Source: Lachnoclostridium edouardi
Lineage (GTDB): Bacteria > Bacillota > Clostridia > Lachnospirales > Lachnospiraceae
Reading direction: 5' to 3'
DNA length: 64,000 nt
Assembly (NCBI RefSeq): GCF_900240245.1
Contig: NZ_OESQ01000001.1
Location: 2,110,412-2,174,411, forward strand
The notes under the pieces are model-generated. The model was given only the letters and a program-made list of their open reading frames with translations, ran no database searches and was not told the origin of the DNA. A program made the translations under genes and the position numbers. Each line of letters opens with the position of its first letter. Position 1 is the first letter of the stretch. Shown here in pieces: positions 46,096-54,993 of the stretch.

Positions 46096-46785
46096 TCAAT
46101 TCCCAGTATTCCACTTGTAGCCCATACGCCGGACAGTTACGATATTTTGCGGATTAGCCGGGTTATCTTCAATTTTAGTGCGCAATCTGCGGATATAGAC
46201 GGTAAGGGCGTTGCTGTCAATGTAATTTTCATTGCAGTCCCACAGTTTACTTAAAATCTGTTCTGGCGAAAGAACAATATCCGGATTTTCCATGAAAAGG
46301 CGCAGCAGCTTATATTCGCTGGCTGTCAGAACAACAGGCAGTCCATTTTTGTAAACCTCCCCCTGTAACAGCCGTACCCTTATGCCATTGGAATTTAACT
46401 CTGTTTCCCTTTGACTAAAATTCTCACTTCTCCGTAAAAGCGCATTTAGTCTGGAAAGGAATACTGCCAGCTTAAAAGGCTTTGTAATATAATCGTCGCC
46501 GCCTATATCAAGCCCCATAATAATATTAGTTTCTTCATCAGCTGCAGTTAAAAACATAACCGGCATTTTTGAGGTTCTGCGGATTTCCCTGCATAAGTCA
46601 TAGCCGGAACCGTCTGGAAGTGATACGTCCAATATAGCCAGATCATATTTGCCCTTGGGCCATAGCCCTTCCGCTTCCAGCTTCGTCCGGGCAACATCAA
46701 TTTCATATCCTTGCTTTTTCACCGCAAAGGATAAACCATTAATTAAACTTAAATCATCTTCAACAAAGAGAATACGCTTCATCAT
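46096..46785 (-). CDS. OmpR/PhoB family response regulator
   Basis: 229 residues. The receiver domain has the acidic pocket VEDD, the phosphoacceptor D53 (LAILDVSLPDGSGYD) and the switch Lys in DDYITKPF. The C-terminal winged helix (about 130-228) has TASEYKLLRLF and NALTVYIRRLRTKIE. It is the first gene of a four-gene minus-strand operon with sensor kinase and ABC transporter, and probably activates the transporter genes. Either of two adjacent ATGs can be the start; AAGGATGG lies upstream. Confidence 0.95.
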   Translation of the reverse strand: MMKRILFVEDDLSLINGLSFAVKKQGYEIDVARTKLEAEGLWPKGKYDLAILDVSLPDGSGYDLCREIRRTSKMPVMFLTAADEETNIIMGLDIGGDDYITKPFKLAVFLSRLNALLRRSENFSQRETELNSNGIRVRLLQGEVYKNGLPVVLTASEYKLLRLFMENPDIVLSPEQILSKLWDCNENYIDSNALTVYIRRLRTKIEDNPANPQNIVTVRRMGYKWNTGN

Positions 46786-46855
46786 TTTTCACCATCCTTA
46801 CAAGAAAAGTTATAATTGCTAGAACTCTATAGAAGCAGTCAAAGGCGCCTGGAGC

Positions 46856-46892
46856 GAAAAAAGGATACCGCTTCAAAGCAGTATCCCTTTTT
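46856..46892 (-). terminator. Terminator of signal peptidase gene
   Basis: On the minus strand GGATACTGCTT and AAGCGGTATCC form a stem (arms 46881-46886 and 46863-46868 plus the inner GCTT/AAGC pairs) with a short loop, followed by seven T residues. It lies between the lepB gene and the response-regulator gene. The A-run on the other side makes it partly bidirectional. Confidence 0.85.
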
Positions 46893-46951
46893 GTGCATTT
46901 TGCCTAAAGTTCCCTAATACTATTAGGCTGAGAAATCAGGCATCTTCTTTT

Positions 46952-47497
46952 CTATTTTAACATTTTAAATCCGGGGAAATACCGGAATATTACCTTGGCA
47001 ATCATGGCGTCTCTGGAAACATAGTGGTTTTTCCATCTTCTAGCGTCAGAGGAATAATTTCTGTTGTCGCCCATCATAAAGTAAGAGTCCTCCGGAACTT
47101 CAAAATGAAGGGGAACCTCCTCAGGGTCCATTGGCTCGTTTAAATAAGGCTCGTCTAAAGGCGTATCGGAGCCGTTTAAGTAGACATTAGAGCCTATAAT
47201 ATCAATAGTATCTCCAGGCATACCAATAATTCTTTTTACATAATATATTTTCTCGCCCTCCGGCGCGTCAGGCCACAGGAAAATGGCAATATCTCCCCGT
47301 TGAGGGTCTCCAAACTTATAGGAAAGCCTAGAACCGATTACACGGTCATGGGCCATAATCGTAGATTCCATAGAACTGGTGGGAACACGACTGTTTGCTA
47401 TTACAAAATTGTTCAGCATGTAGGCGATCACTGCAGCAGTCAGAATAATCTTAATCCAGCTGACAATCTCTTCATGCAAAGAAAACTTGTTTTTCAT
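46952..47497 (-). CDS. lepB: Signal peptidase I
   Basis: 181 residues, with an N-terminal membrane anchor (about 14-34), the catalytic Ser in PTSSMEST (S42), the general-base Lys in YVKRIIGMPGD (K88) and the terminal box MGDNRNYSSDAR. It cleaves signal peptides of Sec-exported proteins outside the membrane. The start is ATG 47497 after AAGGAGT; an upstream in-frame start (47518) lies before the ribosome site and is rejected. A terminator follows. Confidence 0.95.
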   Translation of the reverse strand: MKNKFSLHEEIVSWIKIILTAAVIAYMLNNFVIANSRVPTSSMESTIMAHDRVIGSRLSYKFGDPQRGDIAIFLWPDAPEGEKIYYVKRIIGMPGDTIDIIGSNVYLNGSDTPLDEPYLNEPMDPEEVPLHFEVPEDSYFMMGDNRNYSSDARRWKNHYVSRDAMIAKVIFRYFPGFKMLK

Positions 47498-47725
47498 GGA
47501 AATACTCCTTATAAACACATAATTTTATAAAATACAAGGCGCAGTAAATCATTTACATAATACGCACTTTCTTAGTTTATATGAGAAATTGAAGGGATGC
47601 AAGAGGTTTTGTGAAAAGTAAGAAAGTTTTTAGGATATAGATAGAATAAGAAAAAAATGGAATGGAAAACCAGGGGAGAATCTGGTAACATTAAATGTAA
47701 CTATTAGTGTACAAGGGGGAAATTT

Positions 47726-48793
47726 ATGAAAATACAGGAAAAGAAAACATACATAGCAGGGGGCGTTCTGGCAGGACTGTCCTTTGCTGGGCAAGTAGGG
47801 GCCAGAAGTCTTTCCGGGTTTGGAAATTGGTATGCGGAAAATATTTATCCTGTTTTAGTTTCTACTGTAGGGCGTTTAAGCGGCCTGCTTCCTTTTTCCC
47901 TTTCAGAAATCGGTATTTATATTTTGATTGTACTGTGGGTAGGCTATGGGATTTTACATATTAAACATCCGGGAAAAATTATCTCTAAAACATTTCTTTT
48001 AATTACCGGCATATTCTTTCTGTATACCTTTCATTGCGGAATTAATTACTACAGAATCCCATTTTCCCAGTACATAGATCTTCAAATCAGGCCCTCGTCA
48101 AAGGAAGAGCTATATGAGCTTTGCGAAGAGCTGACGGATCAGGTAAATCAATTTAAGGAAAGCGCTGGGGTAAGGCTGACAGAAGGGGAGTATGCTGCCT
48201 TAGGAAGGGAAGCTATGGGAAATTTGGGAGATCAATATTCTGCATTAAACGGTTTTTACCCCAGACCTAAGCCGGTGATGATTTCACAAATTCTTTCTAT
48301 CCAGCAGTTAGCAGGTATTTATTCCCCGTTTACAATAGAAGCAAATTATAATCAGGATATGACGCCATATAATATTCCCCACACAATCTGCCACGAGCTG
48401 TCCCATTTAAGGGGATTTATGAGAGAGGATGAAGCTAATTTTATAGGCTATTTGGCATGTATTGGGTCTGACAGTGAAATATATCAGTACAGCGGATATT
48501 TATCCGGTTGGATTTATGCCACCAATGCCCTGGCCTCTGTGGACATAGACGGATTTAGAGAGCTGTACAGCCGTCTGGATTCAAAAATTGTGGAGGATAT
48601 TTATGCAAATAATGCTTTTTGGGAAAGCTATGAGGGGAAGATTGCGGAGGCTGCAGATAAAATTAATGATACATATCTAAAAGCCAACCATCAGACAGAT
48701 GGAGTAAAAAGCTACGGCCGGGTAGTAGACTTAATGCTGGCTTTCAGAAGAAGCCGGCTGGAGAAAGAGGGGGGAACTGCCGCAAGAAAATAA
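47726..48793 (+). CDS. DUF3810 membrane protein with HExxH motif
   Basis: 355 residues. The N-terminal third has about three hydrophobic segments (near residues 8-25, 45-75 and 88-108). The C-terminal part has the zinc-protease motif HELSH (ICHELSHLRGF) followed by EDEANFIGYLAC, which provides a plausible third ligand Glu, as in gluzincins. This layout fits the DUF3810 family, membrane proteins of unknown substrate found in Firmicutes and Bacteroidetes. AAGGGGGAA precedes the ATG. The gene stands alone, before glgB. Confidence 0.85.
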   Translation: MKIQEKKTYIAGGVLAGLSFAGQVGARSLSGFGNWYAENIYPVLVSTVGRLSGLLPFSLSEIGIYILIVLWVGYGILHIKHPGKIISKTFLLITGIFFLYTFHCGINYYRIPFSQYIDLQIRPSSKEELYELCEELTDQVNQFKESAGVRLTEGEYAALGREAMGNLGDQYSALNGFYPRPKPVMISQILSIQQLAGIYSPFTIEANYNQDMTPYNIPHTICHELSHLRGFMREDEANFIGYLACIGSDSEIYQYSGYLSGWIYATNALASVDIDGFRELYSRLDSKIVEDIYANNAFWESYEGKIAEAADKINDTYLKANHQTDGVKSYGRVVDLMLAFRRSRLEKEGGTAARK

Positions 48794-48795
48794 AG

Positions 48796-48819
48796 TTTCA
48801 TAATGATTGTATTATGAAA
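48796..48819. promoter_or_regulatory. Inverted repeat upstream of glgB
   Basis: TTTCATAAT (48796-48804) and ATTATGAAA (48811-48819) are perfect 9-bp inverted arms around GATTGT, starting 2 nt after the DUF3810 stop and ending 50 nt before glgB. No T-run follows, which argues against a simple terminator; an operator for the glycogen genes is possible. Confidence 0.45.
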
Positions 48820-48869
48820 GCTAAAATGGTAAAATAGGTACAAGATTTTTAAGCCAAGGGGGTTTGTAT

Positions 48870-51266
48870 ATGGATAAAAAATTATATGATTTAATGGATT
48901 GGGCAGGTATTGAGGAAATGGTCTATTCAGAGGCGAGACATCCGGAAAACCTTTTAGGGCGTCATGTTCTGGAGGAAGGGGTTTTAATCCAGGCATTTAT
49001 CCCTACAGCGGAAGCTGTGGCTGTAAAAATATTGTCCACAGGAAAGGTGTATCCAATGAGCTTAGCAGATGACGAAGGATTTTTCGCGGCTCTTCTTCCA
49101 AAGAAGACAACGGCCGCTTATACTCTCCAGATAACTTACGACAATGGAAGCCAGGAAGAAGTTTATGATCCATATTCCTTCCCCTCTCAGTTTACAGACT
49201 CTGATCTGAAAAAATTTGCTTCCGGAATTCATTACCAGATCTATGAAAAAATGGGAGCTCATCCTATGACTATAGATAAGGTAGAGGGAGTGCTGTTTGT
49301 AGTGTGGGCTCCCTGCGCTATGCGCGTCAGCGTAGTAGGAGATTTTAACCTTTGGGACGGCAGACGTCACCAGATGAAGCTTCACGAGGGAAGCGGCGTT
49401 TACGAGCTGTTTATTCCAGGATTGAAGGAAGGGGATATTTACAAATACGAAATTAAGAAAATGAACGGAGACCCTGTTTTAAAGGCGGACCCGTACGCCA
49501 ATTACGCAGAGCTTCGCCCAAACACAGCTTCCGTTGTGTGGAATATTGGAAAATATCAATGGAATGATAAAGAGTGGATGGCAGAGCGGGCTAAAAAAGA
49601 TTCTAAGAAAAAGCCAATGTCTATTTACGAGCTGCATCTAGGCTCCTGGAAAAGAAAGGAGCATTTGCTGGATAGGGACGGGCTGGAGATTACAGGCTCA
49701 GAGTTTTATAACTACAGGGAGATTGCCAAAGATCTGGCGGCTTATGTAAAAGAAATGGGCTACACACATATTGAGCTTATGCCGGTGATGGAGCATCCTT
49801 TAGACGCTTCCTGGGGATATCAGGTCAGCGGTTACTATGCGCCTACCAGCCGTTACGGAACCCCTGACGATTTTATGTATTTTATGGACTATATGCACAG
49901 CCAGGGCATAGGCGTGATTTTAGACTGGGTTCCGGCTCATTTTCCAAGGGACGCCTGGGGAATGGCGGCTTTTGACGGTACCTGCGTATATGAGCATAAA
50001 GACCCGAGACAAGGCTCTCATCCTCACTGGGGCACCTTGATTTATAATTACGGCAGGCCTCAGGTAGTGAATTTTCTGATTGCCAACGCTATGTTCTGGG
50101 CGGAAAAATATCATGCAGACGGCATACGCATGGATGCAGTGGCCTCTATGCTGTATTTGGATTACGGTAAAAATGACGGCGAATGGGTGGCCAATATATA
50201 CGGCGGCCATGAGAACCTGGAGGCCGTAGAGTTTTTAAAGCATTTAAATTCCATATTTAAAAAGAGAAGGGACGGAGCTGTCCTGATTGCAGAGGAATCT
50301 ACGGCATGGCCTAAGATTACTGGGGATGTGAAGGACGGAGGATTAGGCTTTGACTATAAGTGGAATATGGGCTGGATGAATGATTTTCTGGGATATATGC
50401 AGTGCGACCCTTATTTCCGCAGATATCACTATGGGGAACTGACCTTCAGCCTTTTGTATGCCTACAGCGAAGACTTTATTCTGGTATTTTCCCATGATGA
50501 AGTGGTTCACGGGAAAGGCTCTATGGCAGGCAAGATGCCGGGAGCTACTTTGGAGGATAAATATGCCAATTTAAGAGCGGCATATGGCTTTATGATAGGA
50601 CACCCTGGAAAGAAGCTGCTGTTTATGGGCCAGGAATTTGGCCAGATGAACGAATGGAACGAAAATACAAGTCTGGAATGGGAGCTTTTAGACTACCCTA
50701 TTCATAAACAGACAAGGGACTATGTGAAGGCCTTAAATAAGCTGTATGCAGAGTATCCTGCATTATCAGAAATGGACTATCATCCTCACGGCTTTGAGTG
50801 GATTGAGTGCAACAATGCGGCAGAAAACATTTTAGTATTTATCAGGAAAACTAAGAAAAAAGAAGAGACGCTTATGTTTGTCTGCAACTTTGACACAGTG
50901 GCCCATGATAAATTTAAGGTAGGCGTTCCCTTTGCCGGCAGATATAAAGAGATTTTAAACAGTGATGCCAAGGAGTTTGGAGGGCTGGGAAGAATCAATA
51001 TAAGAGCCAAGGCTTCTAAAAAGGAAGAAATCAATGAAAAGGCAAATTCTATTACTATTAATCTTCCTCCTTTAAGCGTATGCGTATTTACATGTACGCC
51101 TTTAGCGGCAGTAAGTAAATCAGCAGTAGGCAGGTCTGCCACAACAAGGAAAACGGCTGCCGGGAAAAAGACGGCGGCGGAGGAAAAGGCTCCTCAGGTA
51201 AAAAAAGCTTCCTCCAGAAACAGAGGAAACCTGAAGGTGGTAAAACAAGAGAAGGGAAATATATGA
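48870..51266 (+). CDS. glgB: 1,4-alpha-glucan branching enzyme with basic C-terminal tail
   Basis: 798 residues. An N-terminal region plus CBM48 (about 130-215; VWAPCAMRVSVVGDFN) precedes the GH13 barrel. Catalytic residues are intact: the nucleophile in DGIRMDAVASM, the acid/base in LIAEESTAWP and the Asp in FSHDEVVHGKGS. It makes alpha-1,6 branches in glycogen. The last 56 residues (743-798) after CVFTC are a Lys/Ala/Thr-rich extension not found in typical GlgB. ATG 48870 follows AAGGGGG; a TTG at 48864 is in frame but too close. The stop overlaps the next gene by ATGA. Confidence 0.95.
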   Translation: MDKKLYDLMDWAGIEEMVYSEARHPENLLGRHVLEEGVLIQAFIPTAEAVAVKILSTGKVYPMSLADDEGFFAALLPKKTTAAYTLQITYDNGSQEEVYDPYSFPSQFTDSDLKKFASGIHYQIYEKMGAHPMTIDKVEGVLFVVWAPCAMRVSVVGDFNLWDGRRHQMKLHEGSGVYELFIPGLKEGDIYKYEIKKMNGDPVLKADPYANYAELRPNTASVVWNIGKYQWNDKEWMAERAKKDSKKKPMSIYELHLGSWKRKEHLLDRDGLEITGSEFYNYREIAKDLAAYVKEMGYTHIELMPVMEHPLDASWGYQVSGYYAPTSRYGTPDDFMYFMDYMHSQGIGVILDWVPAHFPRDAWGMAAFDGTCVYEHKDPRQGSHPHWGTLIYNYGRPQVVNFLIANAMFWAEKYHADGIRMDAVASMLYLDYGKNDGEWVANIYGGHENLEAVEFLKHLNSIFKKRRDGAVLIAEESTAWPKITGDVKDGGLGFDYKWNMGWMNDFLGYMQCDPYFRRYHYGELTFSLLYAYSEDFILVFSHDEVVHGKGSMAGKMPGATLEDKYANLRAAYGFMIGHPGKKLLFMGQEFGQMNEWNENTSLEWELLDYPIHKQTRDYVKALNKLYAEYPALSEMDYHPHGFEWIECNNAAENILVFIRKTKKKEETLMFVCNFDTVAHDKFKVGVPFAGRYKEILNSDAKEFGGLGRINIRAKASKKEEINEKANSITINLPPLSVCVFTCTPLAAVSKSAVGRSATTRKTAAGKKTAAEEKAPQVKKASSRNRGNLKVVKQEKGNI

Positions 51267-52301
51267 AAGCATCTAGGGTAAGGACAGTTATTTTAGCAGG
51301 AGCGCTGTGCGCGGCCTTGTCAGCAGGGGGGCTGTGGGTCAAATAAAGAAACTGAAGTAACGGCGGCAGATACAGCGGCCGCCTCCACAGAAGAAAGCGC
51401 TGCTTCAGAAAAAGAGACAGAGCAGGAAAGTACTGAGGAAAAAGAGAGTACAACTGCAGAGGAAACTACGGCTGCTTTACCAGAGACAAAGGCGGCTGCA
51501 GAGCAAGTAACTTTCCGTGACCTCTCCAGCCTGGAGTTCTGGTTTGGAAGCGGGGCCGGCGCCTGGTCCACAACATTGACAATCCATGAGGACGGCAGCT
51601 TTTTTGGTGTGTACCGGGACAGCGACATGGGAGATATTGGGGACGGATATCCTAACGGAGTAGTGTATTTATCTGTATTTGAAGGTCAGCTGGCACAGCC
51701 TGAGAAAGTAAACGACTATACATATTCCATGGAAATTCAAAGTATCCGCTGTGAAAATGAACCGGACACAGAGGAAATACTGGATGGAATTTTGAATCGT
51801 TACAGAGAGCCTAATGGAATTGAGGGAACTAAGGAGCTGCTTCTTTATTTGCCGGGAGCGCCTTTGGCAGAGCTTCCCGAAGAATTTTTAAGCTGGGTGG
51901 GATACTATAATTACTCAGAAACCGGGGAGACGCAGCTTCCCTTTTACGGCTTATATAATCAGGCGGCGCAAAACGGTTTTTCCAGCTACAGCGTAAGCGC
52001 CAGAGAAAATATGGCGAAATATGTGGAGGAGACCAGGAAGCAGGCGGAAGTTCTGGAGAATTCTATTAAAAGTGATATTCTGTCGCAGTCAGAATTAAAT
52101 ATAACCTCCGGGCAGCTGTATACATACTGGGATGAAGCTTTGAACAGTGTGTGGAGTCAGTTAAAGGATACTCTGGATAAAGAGTCCATGGAAGCTCTTA
52201 CTGCAGAAGAGAGAAAATGGATTGGAGAAAAGGACAAGCTGGTGGAAGAGGTGGGAGCTATGTATGAAGGCGGCAGAATTGACGAAAGAAAGAGTTTATG
52301 A
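51263..52301 (+). pseudogene. Lipoprotein gene with a +1 frameshift in a G6 run
   Basis: ATG 51263 overlaps the glgB stop (ATGA) and opens a signal peptide (MKASRVRTVILAGALCAALS). In the present sequence it then reads AGGLWVK and stops at 51345-51347. Removing one G from the run of six at 51326-51331 restores AGGCGSNKETE, a proper lipobox Cys and a Glu/Thr/Ser-rich linker, continuous with the long downstream frame to 52301 (LEFWFGSGAGAWST, then a beta-rich domain and a helical C-terminus). The full protein would be about 345 residues. The family is not recognised. Either a real off-state or pseudogene, or a base-call error. Confidence 0.8.
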
Positions 52302-52358
52302 GCTGCTGCAGCTTTTAGAATAATACTAAAATTAAGGAAGCTTAAAGGAGATATGTAA

Positions 52359-53273
52359 ATGACAGAGCAGGTACAGCCCAATGTTTGGCTTGAGATGGTA
52401 AAAGGGTGGGTGCCGGGAATAACAGAATTTGGAATACATCTTGTGGTTGCAGGTCTGATTCTTTTTATTGGTTTTCGCATTGCAAAAATCATCAGAAAGA
52501 TGTTGGATAGATCTTTTGAGAGGATGGATATGGAACTGAGCCTGAGAAAGTTTTTGCTTTCTCTGGCTCAGGCCCTGCTTTACGGAATTGTTATCTTTAT
52601 GGCGGCTGAGAAAATAGGCGTTAAGTCCTCGTCTATAATCGCCCTTTTCGGTTCTGCCGGACTGGCCTTAGGACTTTCCCTTCAGGGAAGTCTGTCTAAC
52701 TTTGCAGGGGGAGTGCTGATTTTGCTGATGCGCCCTTTCAAAGTAGGAGATTATATTATTTCTCAGTATGGGGAGGGAAAGGTCAGCGCCATCGGTCTGG
52801 TATATACAGTTCTGCACACATCTGATAACAAAAGAGTAGTGATTCCCAACGGCAGTCTTTCTAATTCCCCTTTAACAAATGTGACGGGACAGAATGTCCG
52901 CCGTGTGGACGTGCTTGTAGGAATCGGTTATTCTGCCGATTTAAAAGAGGCCAAGGAAGTGATCGAAAAAATTTACCGGACGCATCCCCTGGTGCTTCAG
53001 GAGGAGCCTATTCAAACCTTTGTGTCCGAACTGGCGGACAGCGCCGTTATGATTGGCGGAAGAGGATGGACAGAAACAGATAACTACTGGACAGTGTTGT
53101 GGGATATTACAGAAAGTGTAAAGCTGGAGTTTGATAAAAGGGGAATTGAAATTCCTTTTCAGCAAATGGATATACACATTGTTTCCGACGGAAATAATGA
53201 TGAAAAAAAGCAGCAACCTGCTGAGGAGCGCAGGGTGCAGATACAGAAGAGAACAGAAAAAAAGGAGACCTGA
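52359..53273 (+). CDS. Small-conductance mechanosensitive channel (MscS family)
   Basis: 304 residues with three N-terminal membrane helices. The pore helix and beta domain are clear in GSAGLALGLSLQGSLSNFAGGV and FKVGDYI, then VVIPNGSLSNSPLTN. The C-terminal part forms the cytoplasmic cage, with an additional Lys/Glu-rich tail. It opens on membrane tension to release solutes under hypo-osmotic shock. AAAGGAGAT precedes the ATG. It lies between glycogen genes, with 2 nt to malQ. Confidence 0.92.
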   Translation: MTEQVQPNVWLEMVKGWVPGITEFGIHLVVAGLILFIGFRIAKIIRKMLDRSFERMDMELSLRKFLLSLAQALLYGIVIFMAAEKIGVKSSSIIALFGSAGLALGLSLQGSLSNFAGGVLILLMRPFKVGDYIISQYGEGKVSAIGLVYTVLHTSDNKRVVIPNGSLSNSPLTNVTGQNVRRVDVLVGIGYSADLKEAKEVIEKIYRTHPLVLQEEPIQTFVSELADSAVMIGGRGWTETDNYWTVLWDITESVKLEFDKRGIEIPFQQMDIHIVSDGNNDEKKQQPAEERRVQIQKRTEKKET

Positions 53274-53275
53274 TT

Positions 53276-54751
53276 ATGCGGGAATGTGGAATATTATTGC
53301 CGATTTCCAGTCTGCCCTCTCCTTATGGGATAGGGTCATTTTCAAAGGAGGCTTATGAATTTGTAGACCGGCTTTGTGACGCCGGCCAAAGTTACTGGCA
53401 GATACTGCCTTTAGGACCTACAGGATACGGGGATTCCCCTTATCAGTCCTTCAGCGCCTTTGCAGGCAACCCATACTTTATTGATTTGGACAGTTTGGCG
53501 GAAGAAGGGCTGTTAACTGAGGAAGAATGTCAGTCAATGGACTTTGGGGACAACCCTCAGTATGTGGACTATGAAAAAATGTATTACTCCAGATTTCGTA
53601 TTCTGCGTCTGGCATTTGAACGATGGAAAAACCAGGGCAGCCTTTCCAAAGAGCTTTTAAGCCTGGAGACAGAAGAATATTGTTTTTACATGGCTGTGAA
53701 AAACCATTTTCAGGGAAAATGCTGGTCTGAATGGGACGAGGACATTAGAAACAGAAAGCCTGGGGCTGTGGCCAGATACGAGAAGGAGCTGGAAAACGAT
53801 ATTTTATTTTATCAATTTCAGCAGCTGAAATTTCAGGAGCAGTGGAAAAAGCTAAAAACATACGCCAACAAAAAGGGGATTAAGATTATTGGAGATATTC
53901 CTATTTACGTGGCTTTTGACAGTGCAGACAGCTGGTTTCACCCAGAACTCTTTCAGTTTGACGAAAAAAACAGGCCTGTGGCAGTGGCAGGATGTCCTCC
54001 CGACGGATTCTGCGCTTTGGGACAGCTGTGGGGAAATCCACTGTATAATTGGGAGTACCATAAAAAGACGGAGTATGTATGGTGGACAGAGAGAATGGCT
54101 TACAGCTTCCGCATGTATGACGTTGTGCGCGTAGATCATTTCAGAGGATTTGACGAATATTATTCCATTCCTTTTGGGGAGGAGACGGCTGTAAACGGAA
54201 AATGGGAAAAGGGTCCTGGTTTTCCATTCTTTCAGGCTATAAAGGAAAAATTAGGCGACTTAAATATTATTGCCGAGGATTTAGGATTTTTAACTCCTGC
54301 AGTTTTGAAGCTGGTGGAGGATACTGGTTTTCCGGGAATGAAGGTTTTAGAATTTGCCTTTGCCGCTGACGGGCAGAGCGCTTATCTTCCATATAGATAT
54401 AAAGAGAATTGTGTGGTTTATACAGGAACCCATGATAATGATACCCTGAGTAGCTGGTATGATACTATGCCTGATTGGGACAGAGACTTTTCTGTTCGGT
54501 ATCTGGGAAACAAAAATACGCCTAGAGAGGAAATCCACTGGGATTTTATAAGAGCAGCCTTAGGCAGCGTGGCAAAACTTGCCATTGTGCCTGTACAGGA
54601 TTATTTAGGCCTGGGGAGAGAGGCCAGAATGAACGAGCCTTCCACCCTGGGATTAAACTGGAAGTGGAGGCTTCTGCCAGACCAGTTTGATGACCACATA
54701 GTAGGCCGGTGCAGGGACGCAGCCTGGGTGTTCGGCCGATGCAGACAGTAA
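53276..54751 (+). CDS. malQ: 4-alpha-glucanotransferase (amylomaltase, GH77)
   Basis: 491 residues of family GH77: SSLPSPYGIGSFSKEAYEFVD at the start (positions 10-30), YWQILPLGPT, the nucleophile in VRVDHFRGFDEYY, the acid/base in NIIAEDLGFL and the third Asp in TGTHDNDT. It transfers alpha-1,4-glucan chains and works with GlgB in glycogen turnover. The gene begins 2 nt after mscS, in the same direction as glgB, and a terminator follows. The length is normal. Confidence 0.95.
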   Translation: MRECGILLPISSLPSPYGIGSFSKEAYEFVDRLCDAGQSYWQILPLGPTGYGDSPYQSFSAFAGNPYFIDLDSLAEEGLLTEEECQSMDFGDNPQYVDYEKMYYSRFRILRLAFERWKNQGSLSKELLSLETEEYCFYMAVKNHFQGKCWSEWDEDIRNRKPGAVARYEKELENDILFYQFQQLKFQEQWKKLKTYANKKGIKIIGDIPIYVAFDSADSWFHPELFQFDEKNRPVAVAGCPPDGFCALGQLWGNPLYNWEYHKKTEYVWWTERMAYSFRMYDVVRVDHFRGFDEYYSIPFGEETAVNGKWEKGPGFPFFQAIKEKLGDLNIIAEDLGFLTPAVLKLVEDTGFPGMKVLEFAFAADGQSAYLPYRYKENCVVYTGTHDNDTLSSWYDTMPDWDRDFSVRYLGNKNTPREEIHWDFIRAALGSVAKLAIVPVQDYLGLGREARMNEPSTLGLNWKWRLLPDQFDDHIVGRCRDAAWVFGRCRQ

Positions 54752-54873
54752 TAGTACTGTCTGGTATGTAAAATATATGCAGATAATACTGTAAAGCTGA
54801 GAGGAGATAAATTTCAGCTCTATGGAAACACTGAATTGATATGTGCAAAGACACATGGAGAGAGTGGGACGGT

Positions 54874-54897
54874 GGAGTGGAAATTTACTCCTTTTTT
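54874..54897 (+). terminator. Terminator after malQ
   Basis: GGAGT (54874-54878) pairs with ACTCC (54887-54891) around an 8-nt loop, followed by six T. The stem is short but the T-run is good. It lies about 120 nt past malQ; the stretch between (54752-54873) shows no other gene. Confidence 0.65.
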
Positions 54898-54993
54898 GTT
54901 ATTTCAATGGAAATAGTCAGAAAAAACAGCGCATGAAACTTAAAGAAATGTTTATACTGATAATAGAATCAGTTAGCCGCAGAAGGTGATAAT

